Origin: Vibrio cyclitrophicus
Lineage (GTDB): Bacteria > Pseudomonadota > Gammaproteobacteria > Enterobacterales > Vibrionaceae
Length of the DNA stretch: 64,000 nt
Direction: 5' to 3'
Assembly (NCBI RefSeq): GCF_024347435.1
Contig: NZ_AP025481.1
Location: 682,001 to 746,000, forward strand
The position numbers were made by a program, and so were the translations under genes. The notes below the pieces were generated by a model. That model was not told the DNA's origin. It was given only the letters and a program-made list of their open reading frames with translations, and did not search any database. Of this stretch, positions 9,478 through 19,253 are shown one piece after another. Every line of letters begins with the position of its first letter. The first letter of the stretch is position 1.

Positions 9478-10677
9478 TTAAGGCTTTAACTTTATAAAAT
9501 CTTCAGTGTTAAGTTTCTGATTATAGTCTACGGATGGCTGAGCAAATCCATTTAACTGCAGAAACTCCTCTTTAAACCCTTTGTAGTCACCCAGGGTTTG
9601 GAAGTTATTTCCATCCATAACATCAAGTAACTCTGCAACATGCGCTTGTGTCTCAGGATCTAACTCCCAATCATCCATTCTTATCAGGCGTTCACCATCA
9701 AGTGGTACTTTTGATTGGCCATATAATTTGCTGCTAAAAAGACGCTGCATCTGCTGGATACAACCTTCGTGTGTCTCCTTTTCTTTCATTACTTTATACA
9801 GAGCAAGTAGGTAAGGACTTAATCCTGGAATGAATACGCTTGCCTTAGTCACCAATGCCTTACAAACCGTCGCGTAAGCGTTACCATCAAAGTTTGCCAA
9901 CTCAAGGTTGAGCGCGTGGCTGGTTTGGTGAAGATCTATCTTGGCACGACCTAAAGTGCCGTCTAGATAAATAGGGTGTGTCACTTCTGGGCCAACATAA
10001 GAAAACGCAATTGTCTTACACCCTGGGGCAATAGATTCTGCGTTAATGAGCTCATCTATCCAGTTTTCCCAATCTTCTCCGCCCATTACCTTGAGTGTAC
10101 TTTCGGCTTCTTCTTCCGTCGCAGCTTCAAGCGTATTGGTCACCCAGTTGTCATGTTGAAGAGAGATGGTGGCTCCGGTAACGCTTTCGCCAATAGGTTT
10201 AATCGCGGAGCGCCAGAATTCATCGGAATCGGGTTTAGGTCTAACGCCAGCAGCTAAGCTGTATACAATGAGATCGACTTCACCTTCAAAGTAAGTCTCA
10301 ATGGCTTCAACAACTTGTGCACGTGTTTCTTTTGAAAAAGCATCTCCAACGATGTTTATCGCAGTACGTTGTTCACGTTCGGCTTCTTTTTTGAAATAGA
10401 TGTTGTTGTACCAACCGGCGGTCCCTAGCGATTTTTCATTAGGACCACGTTCAAATGAAACACCGATGGTGTCTGCGTTAGCCCCGCCAAAAGTAAGAGC
10501 GATACGAGAGGCGAGGCCGAAGCCCGAGGAAGCGCCGAGAATCAGTACTCGTTTAGGGCCATCTTTGATTTGCGGCGCACTCTTAACAAATTTAATTTGT
10601 TGCTTGACAGCTTCTTGACAGCCGAGAGGGTGTGCGCTTTTGGCTACCACACCCTTGATAATAGGTTCGATCAGCAT
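9478..10677 (-). CDS. fabV: Trans-2-enoyl-ACP/CoA reductase FabV
   Basis: 399 residues, the usual FabV length. It has an NAD-binding motif GASSGFGLASR near residue 50 and the FabV active-site pair Y-x8-K in YLDGTLGRAK. FabV carries out the last reductive step of fatty acid elongation using NADH and is known to be insensitive to triclosan in V. cholerae. The ATG has AAGGTT eight bases upstream. tesA, another acyl-chain gene, lies just upstream on the same strand with only 81 bases between, so read-through from tesA is possible. Confidence 0.95.
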   Translation of the reverse strand: MLIEPIIKGVVAKSAHPLGCQEAVKQQIKFVKSAPQIKDGPKRVLILGASSGFGLASRIALTFGGANADTIGVSFERGPNEKSLGTAGWYNNIYFKKEAEREQRTAINIVGDAFSKETRAQVVEAIETYFEGEVDLIVYSLAAGVRPKPDSDEFWRSAIKPIGESVTGATISLQHDNWVTNTLEAATEEEAESTLKVMGGEDWENWIDELINAESIAPGCKTIAFSYVGPEVTHPIYLDGTLGRAKIDLHQTSHALNLELANFDGNAYATVCKALVTKASVFIPGLSPYLLALYKVMKEKETHEGCIQQMQRLFSSKLYGQSKVPLDGERLIRMDDWELDPETQAHVAELLDVMDGNNFQTLGDYKGFKEEFLQLNGFAQPSVDYNQKLNTEDFIKLKP

Positions 10678-10758
10678 AAATAACCTTACAGTTAACGGTG
10701 ATATGCACTCAGGCTAACGTAAAGCTGTGTAAAATTTATTGAGCTAGACCATTAAAAC

Positions 10759-11400
10759 CTAAAGATACTGATATAATTCTTCGGCGACAAATTCAGCGAT
10801 CCAAGGTTGAGCTTCAGGTTTTGGATGCAATCCATCGTTCATCATCCACTCAGGTTTAAGGATGATATGCTCCAGGAAAAATGGCAAAAGCGGTACATTT
10901 TTTTGATCAGCAAGTGACGTGAAAACGTATTCAAATTGTTGGTTATAACGCTTACCGTAGTTAGGTGGGATTTTTATCTGCATCATGATTGGTGTGGCGC
11001 CCGAGGCTTTTATCTGCTCAATGATTTGGTCTAAATTTGCAGACATAAGCTTAGGTGGGAAGCCACGAAGTCCGTCATTCGCTCCTAGCTCAATAAGAAC
11101 GGTGTCAGGCGCATGCTCTTCAAGTAGCTGCGGTAAACGTGCTAAACCGTTGCCTGTTGTGTCACCAGAGATACTACCATTAACCACGGTAATCGCTTTA
11201 TCATGCTTCGTAAGAGCGTCCGGCAGCAAACTTGGCCAACTCTGTTTGATATCCATGTTGTAGCCAGCACTCAAACTATCGCCAAGTATCAATAAAGTAG
11301 CGCTTGGATCTAACGTAGGATTTCGAACTAGCTCAGTATTTTGAGCCAACGAAGCGGTTGAAAATAAAATAAAAAATAAAAAGGAAATTAGTCGAGTCAT
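10759..11400 (-). CDS. tesA: Arylesterase / lysophospholipase L1-type thioesterase TesA
   Basis: 213 residues with a signal peptide (MTRLISFLFFILFSTASLAQ) and the four SGNH blocks: GDSLSAGY, SGDTTGNG, ELGANDGLRG and DGLHPKPEA. The enzyme is a periplasmic esterase/thioesterase. I start it at the ATG at 11398-11400, directly before the signal peptide; the frame runs 12 codons further upstream. Its start codon overlaps by two bases the start codon of the divergent ybbA. The tesA/ybbA/ybbP arrangement is the same as in E. coli. Confidence 0.92.
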   Translation of the reverse strand: MTRLISFLFFILFSTASLAQNTELVRNPTLDPSATLLILGDSLSAGYNMDIKQSWPSLLPDALTKHDKAITVVNGSISGDTTGNGLARLPQLLEEHAPDTVLIELGANDGLRGFPPKLMSANLDQIIEQIKASGATPIMMQIKIPPNYGKRYNQQFEYVFTSLADQKNVPLLPFFLEHIILKPEWMMNDGLHPKPEAQPWIAEFVAEELYQYL

Positions 11401-12073
11401 GCATACATCCATCATAAAAGCAGAAGCTGTTTCCAAGACAGTGTCTACTAATCAAGAACATTTAACAATCTTAGAACACGTCGATATCGATATTCGTGAA
11501 GGCGAAACTGTGGCGATTGTGGGGACATCCGGTGCTGGTAAATCGACCTTAATGACTTTGCTTGCGGGTCTTGATGTACCAACAATGGGCGAAATCAGTT
11601 TATTAGGTCAGCCTCTATCACAACTTGATGATGAAGCTAGAGCAAAAATCCGCAGTGAATCTGTCGGGTTTGTATTTCAGAGCTTTTTGTTAATCCCAAG
11701 TTTATCTGCACTGCAAAATGTCACACTACCTTGTTTGCTTAAAGGTGAAGACGAAGACATCGAACGTGCGACCGCTTTATTAGAGTCTGTCGGATTAAAA
11801 GACAGGCTCGATCACTTACCATCTCAACTATCTGGCGGCGAGCAACAAAGAGTAGCTTTAGCCCGTGCCTTTATGATCAAACCAAAAATCTTGTTTGCCG
11901 ATGAACCTACCGGCAACCTAGACCAACAGACGGCAGCAAAAATTATCGAGCTGTTGTTTGAGCTCAACTCTTCCCACGGAACAACGTTAGTCTTAGTGAC
12001 ACATGATCCTAAGCTTGCACAACGTTGCCAGCGAACTTTGAAAATGCACGTCGGTCATATAGAGGAAGTCTAA
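11399..12073 (+). CDS. ybbA: ABC transporter ATP-binding protein YbbA
   Basis: 224 residues of the MacB/LolD type. Walker A is GTSGAGKSTL, the signature is LSGGEQQRVALARA and Walker B is ILFADEPTGNLD. It should power the FtsX-like permease encoded immediately downstream (one base between stop and next start). The ATG overlaps the divergent tesA ATG. An AAGGAA sits about 12 bases upstream, rather far. The exported substrate of YbbAP is not firmly known; linkage with tesA suggests lipids or acyl compounds. Confidence 0.93.
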   Translation: MHTSIIKAEAVSKTVSTNQEHLTILEHVDIDIREGETVAIVGTSGAGKSTLMTLLAGLDVPTMGEISLLGQPLSQLDDEARAKIRSESVGFVFQSFLLIPSLSALQNVTLPCLLKGEDEDIERATALLESVGLKDRLDHLPSQLSGGEQQRVALARAFMIKPKILFADEPTGNLDQQTAAKIIELLFELNSSHGTTLVLVTHDPKLAQRCQRTLKMHVGHIEEV

Positions 12074-12074
12074 A

Positions 12075-14513
12075 TTGAATTCATCAAAGGGACTCAACAA
12101 ACGCCTGTTTTCATGGAGTATAGAAGAGATTCGACACGGACAACTGTGGCCAGTATCGATCGCTTTAACGCTAATTATTGCCTGTGTATTCGCGTTGTCA
12201 GCGTTGGCGGAGCGTATGGAACAAGTCATTGTTAAGCAGGGAAAGGATGCTTTAACAGCGGACAGTGTGTTTATTTCGGCGAACCCAATCCCACAGCTCT
12301 TACTCGAACTCACTGAAGCTGAGCAGTTAGAAAGCTCCCAATTAACCCGTTTTTCAACCATGGCATTTAGTGACCACTCAATGCAGTTAGTCACGGTTAA
12401 GGCTGTTGAAAGCAATTATCCATTACGCGGCGAAATGATACTTCAGCAAGCTAATGATACGTTTAGAAATCACGTAGAGCCGGGGGAACTTTGGCTGGAT
12501 GAACGTATATTTGCTCAACTTGAAGTTGAAATTGGTGACAATGTCACGATTGGCGATGCGGATTTAACGATAACAGGGCGAATCACCCAAGAGCCTGGGT
12601 TGAGCTTTAACCCATTCCAACAGATGCCTGCAGTATTGATACACGAAAGTGATATCGATGCCACAGGTGCAATTCAACCGGGCAGTCGCGTTAGCTTTAG
12701 ATTGTTTTTGAACGGCGATGAAACACAGCTTAAATCCGCTCAAGACAGTATCGAATTAACACCAAGCGATCGATGGCGCACGCAAGATTCAGCAAGCCGC
12801 ACCAATGAGATGTTTGAAAGCACCACGCAATACCTGTCACTGACCGTTGCCATCGTGGTGATTATGGCTGCAACGACTTTAGTTTTAACTTGCCAGCACT
12901 ATGTGGCGAGTCGTCGTAAAACCATCGCGATGCTTAAAAGCTTGGGGGCGAGTAAGCAATGGATCATTAAATGGCTGTCAGTACAGGTCTTTCTACTTGT
13001 GGTTATTGGCGCAGTATTAGGCATCGCTATAGGTATAGGCCTAGAGTTTTTGCTTCGAATTCCGCTCGGAGACTTACTGCCAACGCCGCTTCCTAGCTAT
13101 GGTGCAGAACCTGCTATTTTGGCCATTTTATCTAGTCTTTTGATTGGTGTTCCTGCACTCGGAATTCCATTGATTGGCTTGGTCTCGACCTCAGCAATCA
13201 GCGTGATTCAATCGAGCCACCAGTCAAACGAAAGTTATAAGAAGTACTTGTTATTGCTCGTTCCTATTATTCCAATGATGTTGATGTACGGCGATAACTT
13301 GTTGGTATGGATAGTCTTAGTGGGTATTGCATGCCTGTTCCTAGTGCTAGCAATAGTGAGTACGGTTGTTCTTCGCCTATTCAGTAAGTTGCCAACGTCA
13401 ACATCGATGCGCTTGGCGTTAAGCCGAATTAATCGGACACCATTAGCAACGGGCATCCAATTTGGCTCTTTGGCTTTGTCTTTAATGTTGTTATCGATTA
13501 TTTGGTTAGTAAGAAGCGATTTATTATCCGATTGGCAACAAACCTTACCTGAAAACGCACCCAATGCTTTCGCACTGAATATTGCGAGCTATGAAAAAGA
13601 CAGTTATCTCGCGACCATTGACTCGAATGAAGTAGAGCGTACTCAAGCGTTTCCAATTATTCGTGGACGATTGACGACAATCAATGGCGTAGAGGCAGCA
13701 GAATACAGCGATACATCTGATCAGACCGACGCCCTTAGTCGTGAGATTAATTTCACTTGGGGTGATAGTTTGCCTGAATACAATGAGGTGCTAGAAGGCA
13801 GTTGGACACAAGAGCAGGGCGTGTCTGTTGAATCTGATGTGGCTGATCAACTTGGATTGAAGATTGATGATGAACTTTCGTTTACCATTAATAGCCAAAG
13901 CGTTTCCGCAAAAGTGAATAGCATCCGAGAAGTAGAGTGGCGCGAAATGAAACCGAACTTCTATTTTATCTTTACTCCTGATGTTTTGAGTTCGATTCCG
14001 TCAACCTGGCTAGTGAGCTTCAGGCTCGAAGAGCAACACAATCAAATGCTCAACGAACTGTCCCGAAAGCATCCAACCGTCAGTTTGATGGATATTCGTA
14101 AAATGGGTAGTAAGATCCAGGAACTACTCAAGCAGATTGTTTGGTCTATTACCGTGCTTGCGGCTTTGGGTGTTGTAGCGGGGCTGTTACTCATTTTTAC
14201 CTTACTAAGGTTGAGTTTATCCCAAAGACAACAAGAAATACGCTTGTATCGAACTCTAGGGGCAAGTAAGAAGCGGATTCTCAACACGATTTGGTGTGAA
14301 TATGGCTTAATGGCTTTAGTCGCGGGTTCTATTGCTGCTCTAGGTTCAGAACTTAGCGTAGCCGGTGTAATGAACTTTGGTTTTGAGTTAGAACCATCGC
14401 TTCACCCAATGCTCTGGGTTGTTTTACCAATTCTTACTTTCATCACGCTAGCTGCTGTCGTGAATAGTTTGATTAAACGATTGTTAGCGCCAATGAACAA
14501 AGATTTTGGTTAA
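12075..14513 (+). CDS. ybbP: FtsX-like ABC permease YbbP
   Basis: 812 residues. One N-terminal helix (about 25-45) precedes a large periplasmic domain, then helices around 255-280, 300-330, 350-375 and 395-440, a second periplasmic region, and three C-terminal helices within 680-800. Two FtsX repeats carry the matching motifs AMLKSLGASKQWI and RLYRTLGASKKRI. It starts with TTG, one base after the ybbA stop, with AGAGGAAG upstream; no ATG is close. Together with YbbA it forms an export complex. A matS site lies inside the gene at 12535. Confidence 0.92.
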   Translation: MNSSKGLNKRLFSWSIEEIRHGQLWPVSIALTLIIACVFALSALAERMEQVIVKQGKDALTADSVFISANPIPQLLLELTEAEQLESSQLTRFSTMAFSDHSMQLVTVKAVESNYPLRGEMILQQANDTFRNHVEPGELWLDERIFAQLEVEIGDNVTIGDADLTITGRITQEPGLSFNPFQQMPAVLIHESDIDATGAIQPGSRVSFRLFLNGDETQLKSAQDSIELTPSDRWRTQDSASRTNEMFESTTQYLSLTVAIVVIMAATTLVLTCQHYVASRRKTIAMLKSLGASKQWIIKWLSVQVFLLVVIGAVLGIAIGIGLEFLLRIPLGDLLPTPLPSYGAEPAILAILSSLLIGVPALGIPLIGLVSTSAISVIQSSHQSNESYKKYLLLLVPIIPMMLMYGDNLLVWIVLVGIACLFLVLAIVSTVVLRLFSKLPTSTSMRLALSRINRTPLATGIQFGSLALSLMLLSIIWLVRSDLLSDWQQTLPENAPNAFALNIASYEKDSYLATIDSNEVERTQAFPIIRGRLTTINGVEAAEYSDTSDQTDALSREINFTWGDSLPEYNEVLEGSWTQEQGVSVESDVADQLGLKIDDELSFTINSQSVSAKVNSIREVEWREMKPNFYFIFTPDVLSSIPSTWLVSFRLEEQHNQMLNELSRKHPTVSLMDIRKMGSKIQELLKQIVWSITVLAALGVVAGLLLIFTLLRLSLSQRQQEIRLYRTLGASKKRILNTIWCEYGLMALVAGSIAALGSELSVAGVMNFGFELEPSLHPMLWVVLPILTFITLAAVVNSLIKRLLAPMNKDFG
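12535..12547. other. matS site (MatP binding)
   Basis: GTGACAATGTCAC, a perfect match to GTGACRNYGTCAC, inside ybbP. MatP binds such sites to organise the terminus macrodomain. Confidence 0.85.
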
Positions 14514-15062
14514 AAACCAACAGACGGCAAGTAAAGATTAAAAATTAACGAAATCGAGTCAAACGGTCTAAAGTGAATTTTTTATACTTAATCATGCACT
14601 ATCTATAATACACCGCTTTAGATCGTTTTTTATTTGACCAACTCGTAGTATAAGTAAAAAATTTCACACCTTAAAATCGACATTTTTTAGCATTAATTAA
14701 AAGTTATTGAGCAATAATGCCGATTTAATGAACAACGGTTAGTCCCTGTAAACAAAGGGTTTGCGCAACTTAGCAAGAACGTTATCAACAGTTATCCACA
14801 AAAACGGTGGATAACTTTAGGGATAAGTTAACATCATTGTTTTACAAGTATTGAGGCAGCCTTTATGTGGCGTCACTTAGGGCAAATTCGACTGTTAGAA
14901 TAACCTTTAAAACTCTATCTGGAGTTATTGAGTCAAGAGATTATTTATATTTTTTACATAGATATTAATAAGTGCCCAACTAAGACCTTGATAAAAATGT
15001 GTTTTAATTCGTCGCAGAACAAAAGTAGAATAGAGACAGTTAATCATATTCTACAGAACACG
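14514..15062. other. AT-rich intergenic region, mostly empty
   Basis: About 550 bases between ybbP and the FAD enzyme, given the start I prefer. I see no gene. The notable content is the DnaA-box-like cluster at 14782-14815. A further relative, TTATCCCTA on the minus strand, is at 14818-14826. Confidence 0.6.
14782..14815. promoter_or_regulatory. DnaA-box-like cluster: tandem direct repeat plus inverted repeat
   Basis: GTTATCAACA and GTTATCCACA stand in tandem (14781-14800). The second contains the perfect DnaA box TTATCCACA. It is followed after seven bases by the inverted copy GTGGATAAC (14807-14815). The 9-bp inverted repeat is perfect. It could bind DnaA or another regulator; the downstream gene is the FAD oxidoreductase. 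Confidence 0.55.
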
Positions 15063-16517
15063 ATGAACCACAACAAAACGGATACAAATCAACCTTCTAT
15101 TGCCATTGTTGGTGGCGGCATTGCCGGAACGACAAGTGCGATTCACTTTAGTGAGTTGGGTTTTAATGTCACTATCTTGGAAAAAGGGCCGAGTTTGGTT
15201 AATGGCCCACCTATTTGCCACCTGCACGCGGGCGGCAATTTGTATCGAGATATTTCTGTAGAGCAATGTCTACAACTTCTCACTCAGTCTATTGATACCG
15301 TCCGTTTATTCCCACACACCATCAATATACGCCCAACAATCATTGCTGTGCCGCATAGTGATGGTGGGGAACCAATGGATCTACTTCCTCGTTTAAAGAT
15401 AATCAAAAACGCTTACGCTGAGCTTGTTAAACAAGATAACAGCAATCAAGTGCTTGGTGACCCGGATGAGTACTACAAACTTTATAGCAAAGATGAGTTG
15501 TTAGCCCTTTCTACAAAAACTCAGCCTCTAAAACCGATTTCACTCGACGACTGGTGCATTCCTTTTGCTAAGCATACTAATTTAGATACGCTTAAATACC
15601 CGGTCGCAATGGTTCAAGAGTATGGCTGGAGTGTATTTCGACTTTCGGCGACGGCTCAACTGTCTTTAGGTAAGCAACCGAATTGTACTGTGTTGACCAA
15701 CAGTCGCTTAAAGTCTGTTGAATCGACAGGACAAGGCTGGTCTTTGACTTACTCAGACCATGAAAACCAAAACCAACATCTGACGACTGACTACTTGATC
15801 AATGCTAGTGGGTTTGAAACAGGTATTGTGGATGATTTTGTCGGTTCGAAACAACAAAGACTTGTTGAGTTCAAAGCTGCATACGTGACAGAGTGGCCAT
15901 ATTCTCAAGAATGCAAAGAAGAGTGGCCAGAGGTAATCTTCCATGGCCCGAGAGGCACCCCGCAAGGTATGGCGCAATTAACGCCGTATGCTGATGGTGT
16001 GTTCCAACTTCACGGTATGACAGAAGGGATTACTCTGTTTGAGGGTGGGCTAGTTTCTTCATCAACAGATTCGTCCCAGCCACAGTTGCCTTCAAAGCTT
16101 CTTAAGAAAATCATATCCGGTTGGAGCGAAGAGCAACTTGAATTAAGAACTCGTGCTGCAATTACGCATATGTCTCAGTTCATCCCAAGTTTTAGTTCTG
16201 CAATGGTTGGTGGCAAACCTCTGTTTGGCGCGCAGCAGATTCCAGGAACCGATCCGAGTCTAAGAGCTTCAGATGTTTCATTCTGTGGTGATCGCTATGC
16301 TCGACTTGAAGTCGTAAAGGCGTCTTCAACACTAGAGGCCGCGCAGAAGGTTGCTCAACGTTGGTTTGGTGTGACCGAGACTATGCCGATTGAAAGCGCA
16401 CACTCAGTGACAATGTCACTTAACATAAATGATATTGAAAACAGAGCGATAGACTTGACCAAGGAACGTGGTTACCCGGACGCTCTTGCTAAAATATCAG
16501 GGCAAGAGCACCACTAA
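15063..16517 (+). CDS. FAD-dependent oxidoreductase, DAO type
   Basis: 484 residues from the ATG at 15063. The dinucleotide-binding motif IAIVGGGIAGTTSAIHFSE follows about 13 residues in and ends with an acidic residue, as in Rossmann FAD enzymes. A C-terminal stretch FCGDRYARLEVVKASSTLEAAQ is consistent with the FAD cap end. The frame extends upstream to a TTG at 14928 (GGAG only three bases away) and an ATG at 14997, but those would place 45 or 22 unrelated residues before the Rossmann fold. The substrate is unknown; an amine or amino-acid oxidase type reaction is likely from the family. A matS site is inside the gene. Confidence 0.8.
   Translation: MNHNKTDTNQPSIAIVGGGIAGTTSAIHFSELGFNVTILEKGPSLVNGPPICHLHAGGNLYRDISVEQCLQLLTQSIDTVRLFPHTINIRPTIIAVPHSDGGEPMDLLPRLKIIKNAYAELVKQDNSNQVLGDPDEYYKLYSKDELLALSTKTQPLKPISLDDWCIPFAKHTNLDTLKYPVAMVQEYGWSVFRLSATAQLSLGKQPNCTVLTNSRLKSVESTGQGWSLTYSDHENQNQHLTTDYLINASGFETGIVDDFVGSKQQRLVEFKAAYVTEWPYSQECKEEWPEVIFHGPRGTPQGMAQLTPYADGVFQLHGMTEGITLFEGGLVSSSTDSSQPQLPSKLLKKIISGWSEEQLELRTRAAITHMSQFIPSFSSAMVGGKPLFGAQQIPGTDPSLRASDVSFCGDRYARLEVVKASSTLEAAQKVAQRWFGVTETMPIESAHSVTMSLNINDIENRAIDLTKERGYPDALAKISGQEHH
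16407..16419. other. matS site (MatP binding)
   Basis: GTGACAATGTCAC, a perfect GTGACRNYGTCAC match, inside the FAD oxidoreductase gene. Confidence 0.85.
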
Positions 16518-16564
16518 AAGCTTATTCAGCCTTGTTTGTTACCCAAACCAAGATGCCAAAAGTC

Positions 16565-16599
16565 AAACCCAGCTTACTAGCAAGTAGTAAGCTGGGTTT
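16565..16599. terminator. Bidirectional terminator, 15-bp perfect stem
   Basis: Perfect arms at 16565-16579 and 16585-16599 (AAACCCAGCTTACTA and its complement) with a 5-base loop GCAAG, between the convergent FAD gene and pxpC. Confidence 0.85.
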
Positions 16600-16668
16600 A
16601 TAATTTAAACGCCTTTTTATGCGAACATAGTCGCGGAAGCTTCGAATAGCCATTCTAAACAGAAAAGA

Positions 16669-17619
16669 TCAATAACCAAAAAACTGCGCCCACTGACACC
16701 ATACATCTTGAAGCCCCAAGCGATCGCCTCTACTAAACGAAATTGGATGCCCTGGTTTGGCTTGTGCCAAGCGCGGTAAGTCGATTCTCGCAACACATCC
16801 AATCTTTGGATAACCCCCAATGGTCTGTCTGTCATTGAGCAATACGATCGGTTGCCCATCTCGTGGGATTTGAATCGCACCAAGGGCGATACCTTCGGAC
16901 AATAGAGAAATATCAGGGGAATCGACTGGCTCGCCATTGAGTCGATAGCCCATTCGATTCGAATTCTGGTCAACGTTATATTGCGTATTATACAACGTCT
17001 CTTTTGCTGGTTCTGAGAAGAGGTTGCTTTGGTAACCTTCAATAACTCTTAAATTTACTGGTAGGTTGTAATCCGGTTTATAGCGGAAGGTCACACTCAA
17101 CGCTTTAAAAGGGCGAGTAATACGATGCTTGGAAAAACCAATTTGTTGCCCTTGTTTACAGGGTTCTCCATCTTGATCAAGCCCACCAATCTGTTCTCTC
17201 GTTACAGTCGAACAGCTATGAAGGGTGGAAGGAACATCGAAGCCTCCTTTAATTGCCAAATACGCTCTTAATCCATTTTTAGGTAGACCAAATGAGAGGA
17301 CTTGTCCTTTAAAAGCTTGGAAAGTACTCCAGTTCCCTAAAAGCATACCATCTAACTTCGCTTGTAGATCGCCGCCGCATAACGCCATCTCACAATCAAA
17401 ATCTATTTTTAGCGCACATTGACCGAGTGTAACTTCCAACGCCGCTAAGTTAACGGCATTTCCTAATAGATAATTAGCCCAACTATAAGAGTAATCATCA
17501 ACTGGCCCGCCTTGTGTCAACCCAAGGTGAGCGACACCAAATCGGCCAAAGTCTTGAATCAAACTCAAAGGGCCTGGTTTAACTACTGTAAGCGTCGGTT
17601 TATTATTTAATTTACCCAT
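16669..17619 (-). CDS. pxpC: 5-oxoprolinase subunit C
   Basis: 316 residues of the biotin-dependent carboxyltransferase-like (KipA/PxpC) family, with PGPLSLIQDFGRFG near the N terminus and GGYPKIGCVARIDLPRLAQ near the C terminus. PxpABC hydrolyses 5-oxoproline to glutamate using ATP, clearing a damage product of glutamine and glutamate. The ATG at 17619 overlaps the pxpB stop by eight bases and has GGTGGAG nine bases upstream, better than the TTG/GTG codons further up. It is the last gene of the operon. Confidence 0.92.
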   Translation of the reverse strand: MGKLNNKPTLTVVKPGPLSLIQDFGRFGVAHLGLTQGGPVDDYSYSWANYLLGNAVNLAALEVTLGQCALKIDFDCEMALCGGDLQAKLDGMLLGNWSTFQAFKGQVLSFGLPKNGLRAYLAIKGGFDVPSTLHSCSTVTREQIGGLDQDGEPCKQGQQIGFSKHRITRPFKALSVTFRYKPDYNLPVNLRVIEGYQSNLFSEPAKETLYNTQYNVDQNSNRMGYRLNGEPVDSPDISLLSEGIALGAIQIPRDGQPIVLLNDRQTIGGYPKIGCVARIDLPRLAQAKPGHPISFSRGDRLGLQDVWCQWAQFFGY

Positions 17620-18379
17620 ATGTGATATCTCCACCAAGCGCTATAAACCTAAGATCCATAAACTCATGTTTTGATATCGCTTTAAAACGGACAGTATCAC
17701 CTACATTCAGCAGTGATAGCGGAACTTGTGTAGTATCTGCGTTCTTCAATTGGCTGTGGTCAAACAGCGACAAAGGGCAGTTGCCAATAATGTTCCAACC
17801 ACCTGGTGACTCCGATGGGTAAACCGCCGTTTTTGATCCTGCAATTGCGATACTTCCTTTAGGAACACTTAAGCGCGGGGTTGAGTGACGTGGTAACGCA
17901 AGCCTACTCACCACATCCGACATAAAGGCAAAGCCGGGAATAAATCCTATCGCGCTGACACTGTAGGTCTGAGAGGTGTGATATTCAATGATATCCTCAA
18001 TCGACAAGCCTTTCACCTGATACCTATCTAAATCAAGCGCGGTTTCAGGTGAGTAATAGGCGGGTAGTTCAATAACATTGAGCGCTTCCTGAGTCTCTGA
18101 GAAGGAAGAAAGCGCTACAGCTAATAGCGAATTAAGCTGTTTGATAAACTGTTGCTCTGAGATTCGATAAGGTAAGTAGTCAACCAATATAGTGTGGTAA
18201 GCGGGTGTCACATTCATCAATACAGTTGTTAAGTTCTGGCGAATGGCATCAGAAAAATGAGCCATATACTGCGCATTGATCGCATTAGTATCACCTTTTA
18301 AATGCGGCAACGTTAACGTGATTAAAACGCTACATTCGGCAACCGGCGCTATATTAAATTCAATCGGATTCGTCGTCAT
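17612..18379 (-). CDS. pxpB: 5-oxoprolinase subunit B (KipI-like)
   Basis: 255 residues. The conserved GFIPGFAFMSDV and RHSTPRLSVPKGSIAIAG stretches mark the KipI/PxpB family. It pairs with PxpC to form the catalytic assembly for 5-oxoproline cleavage with PxpA. I choose the ATG at 18379, which has GGAAA upstream and starts MTTNPIEF; the frame can be read from a TTG 12 codons earlier. The stop overlaps the pxpC start, so translation is coupled. Confidence 0.92.
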   Translation of the reverse strand: MTTNPIEFNIAPVAECSVLITLTLPHLKGDTNAINAQYMAHFSDAIRQNLTTVLMNVTPAYHTILVDYLPYRISEQQFIKQLNSLLAVALSSFSETQEALNVIELPAYYSPETALDLDRYQVKGLSIEDIIEYHTSQTYSVSAIGFIPGFAFMSDVVSRLALPRHSTPRLSVPKGSIAIAGSKTAVYPSESPGGWNIIGNCPLSLFDHSQLKNADTTQVPLSLLNVGDTVRFKAISKHEFMDLRFIALGGDITYG

Positions 18380-18509
18380 TTCGTTTCCATACATTTTGAT
18401 ATTCTTGTTTTTCAACTTAGCTTTAGCTTTTTAACTTCCATGTCCTAAGTCACATAGGATTTAACAATCATTACTTAATAATTAGCGTGCGATAGACTTA
18501 CGCTTCGTA

Positions 18510-19253
18510 CTAATTAAACGTATTAAGATCTTGTCTGATTTTTCTAATCAGAGCGATGGATTGAGGGTTATCACCATGCACGCAAATTGTATCTGCCTCA
18601 ATGGGCAGTCTTTCACCCTCAATCGTCGTTACTGAACCATAATTAACAATTTGCATGACTTGGTTATAGATGTCATCTTGATTAACGTAAACCGAACCTT
18701 TCCGGGTTCGCGGCGCGAGTTGGCCATTATTCAAGTACGCTCGATCTGCGAAAGCTTCAAACAAAAGAGGTAAGTCGTGATCATCAGCAATATCTAAATA
18801 CTGTTGGTTATCAGAAGAAGAGAGAATCATCAGAGGAATATTAAACTCAGCTACCGCTTGAGCGACTGCGTTAAAAACATCGGTGTTCGCCATCATATCG
18901 TTATAAAGGGCACCATGAGGTTTCACATACCCAATAGAGGTATGGTGATAGCGGCAAAGCGCTTGTAATGCGCCCACTTGATAACAAACTAATTCACTTA
19001 TTTCATCCATCGTATGCGGGATTGAGCGACGTCCAAACCCAACCAAATCTTGGTAGCCCGGATGAGCACCAATTTGAGTATGGTAATGCTGCGCAAGTTT
19101 GATTGTCTTTGACATCACGTGAGGGTCAGACGCATGGAAGCCACAAGCAATGTTTGCCATATCGACCCATTCCATAACCGACTCATCATCGCCCATTTTC
19201 CAGTTGCCGAAACTCTCTCCCATATCGCAATTAAGCAAAATCTTCGTCGTCAC
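18510..19253 (-). CDS. pxpA: 5-oxoprolinase subunit A (LamB/YcsF family)
   Basis: 247 residues beginning with LLNCDMGESFGNWKMGDDE, the family hallmark. Further family motifs are NIACGFHASDP, GAHPGYQDLVGFGRR and KPHGALYND. It is the ATP-dependent ring-opening partner of PxpBC. It is first in the operon pxpA-pxpB-pxpC, with about 130 bases before pxpB, and is divergent from galE across a 332-base region that holds a 22-bp palindrome. Confidence 0.94.
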   Translation of the reverse strand: MTTKILLNCDMGESFGNWKMGDDESVMEWVDMANIACGFHASDPHVMSKTIKLAQHYHTQIGAHPGYQDLVGFGRRSIPHTMDEISELVCYQVGALQALCRYHHTSIGYVKPHGALYNDMMANTDVFNAVAQAVAEFNIPLMILSSSDNQQYLDIADDHDLPLLFEAFADRAYLNNGQLAPRTRKGSVYVNQDDIYNQVMQIVNYGSVTTIEGERLPIEADTICVHGDNPQSIALIRKIRQDLNTFN

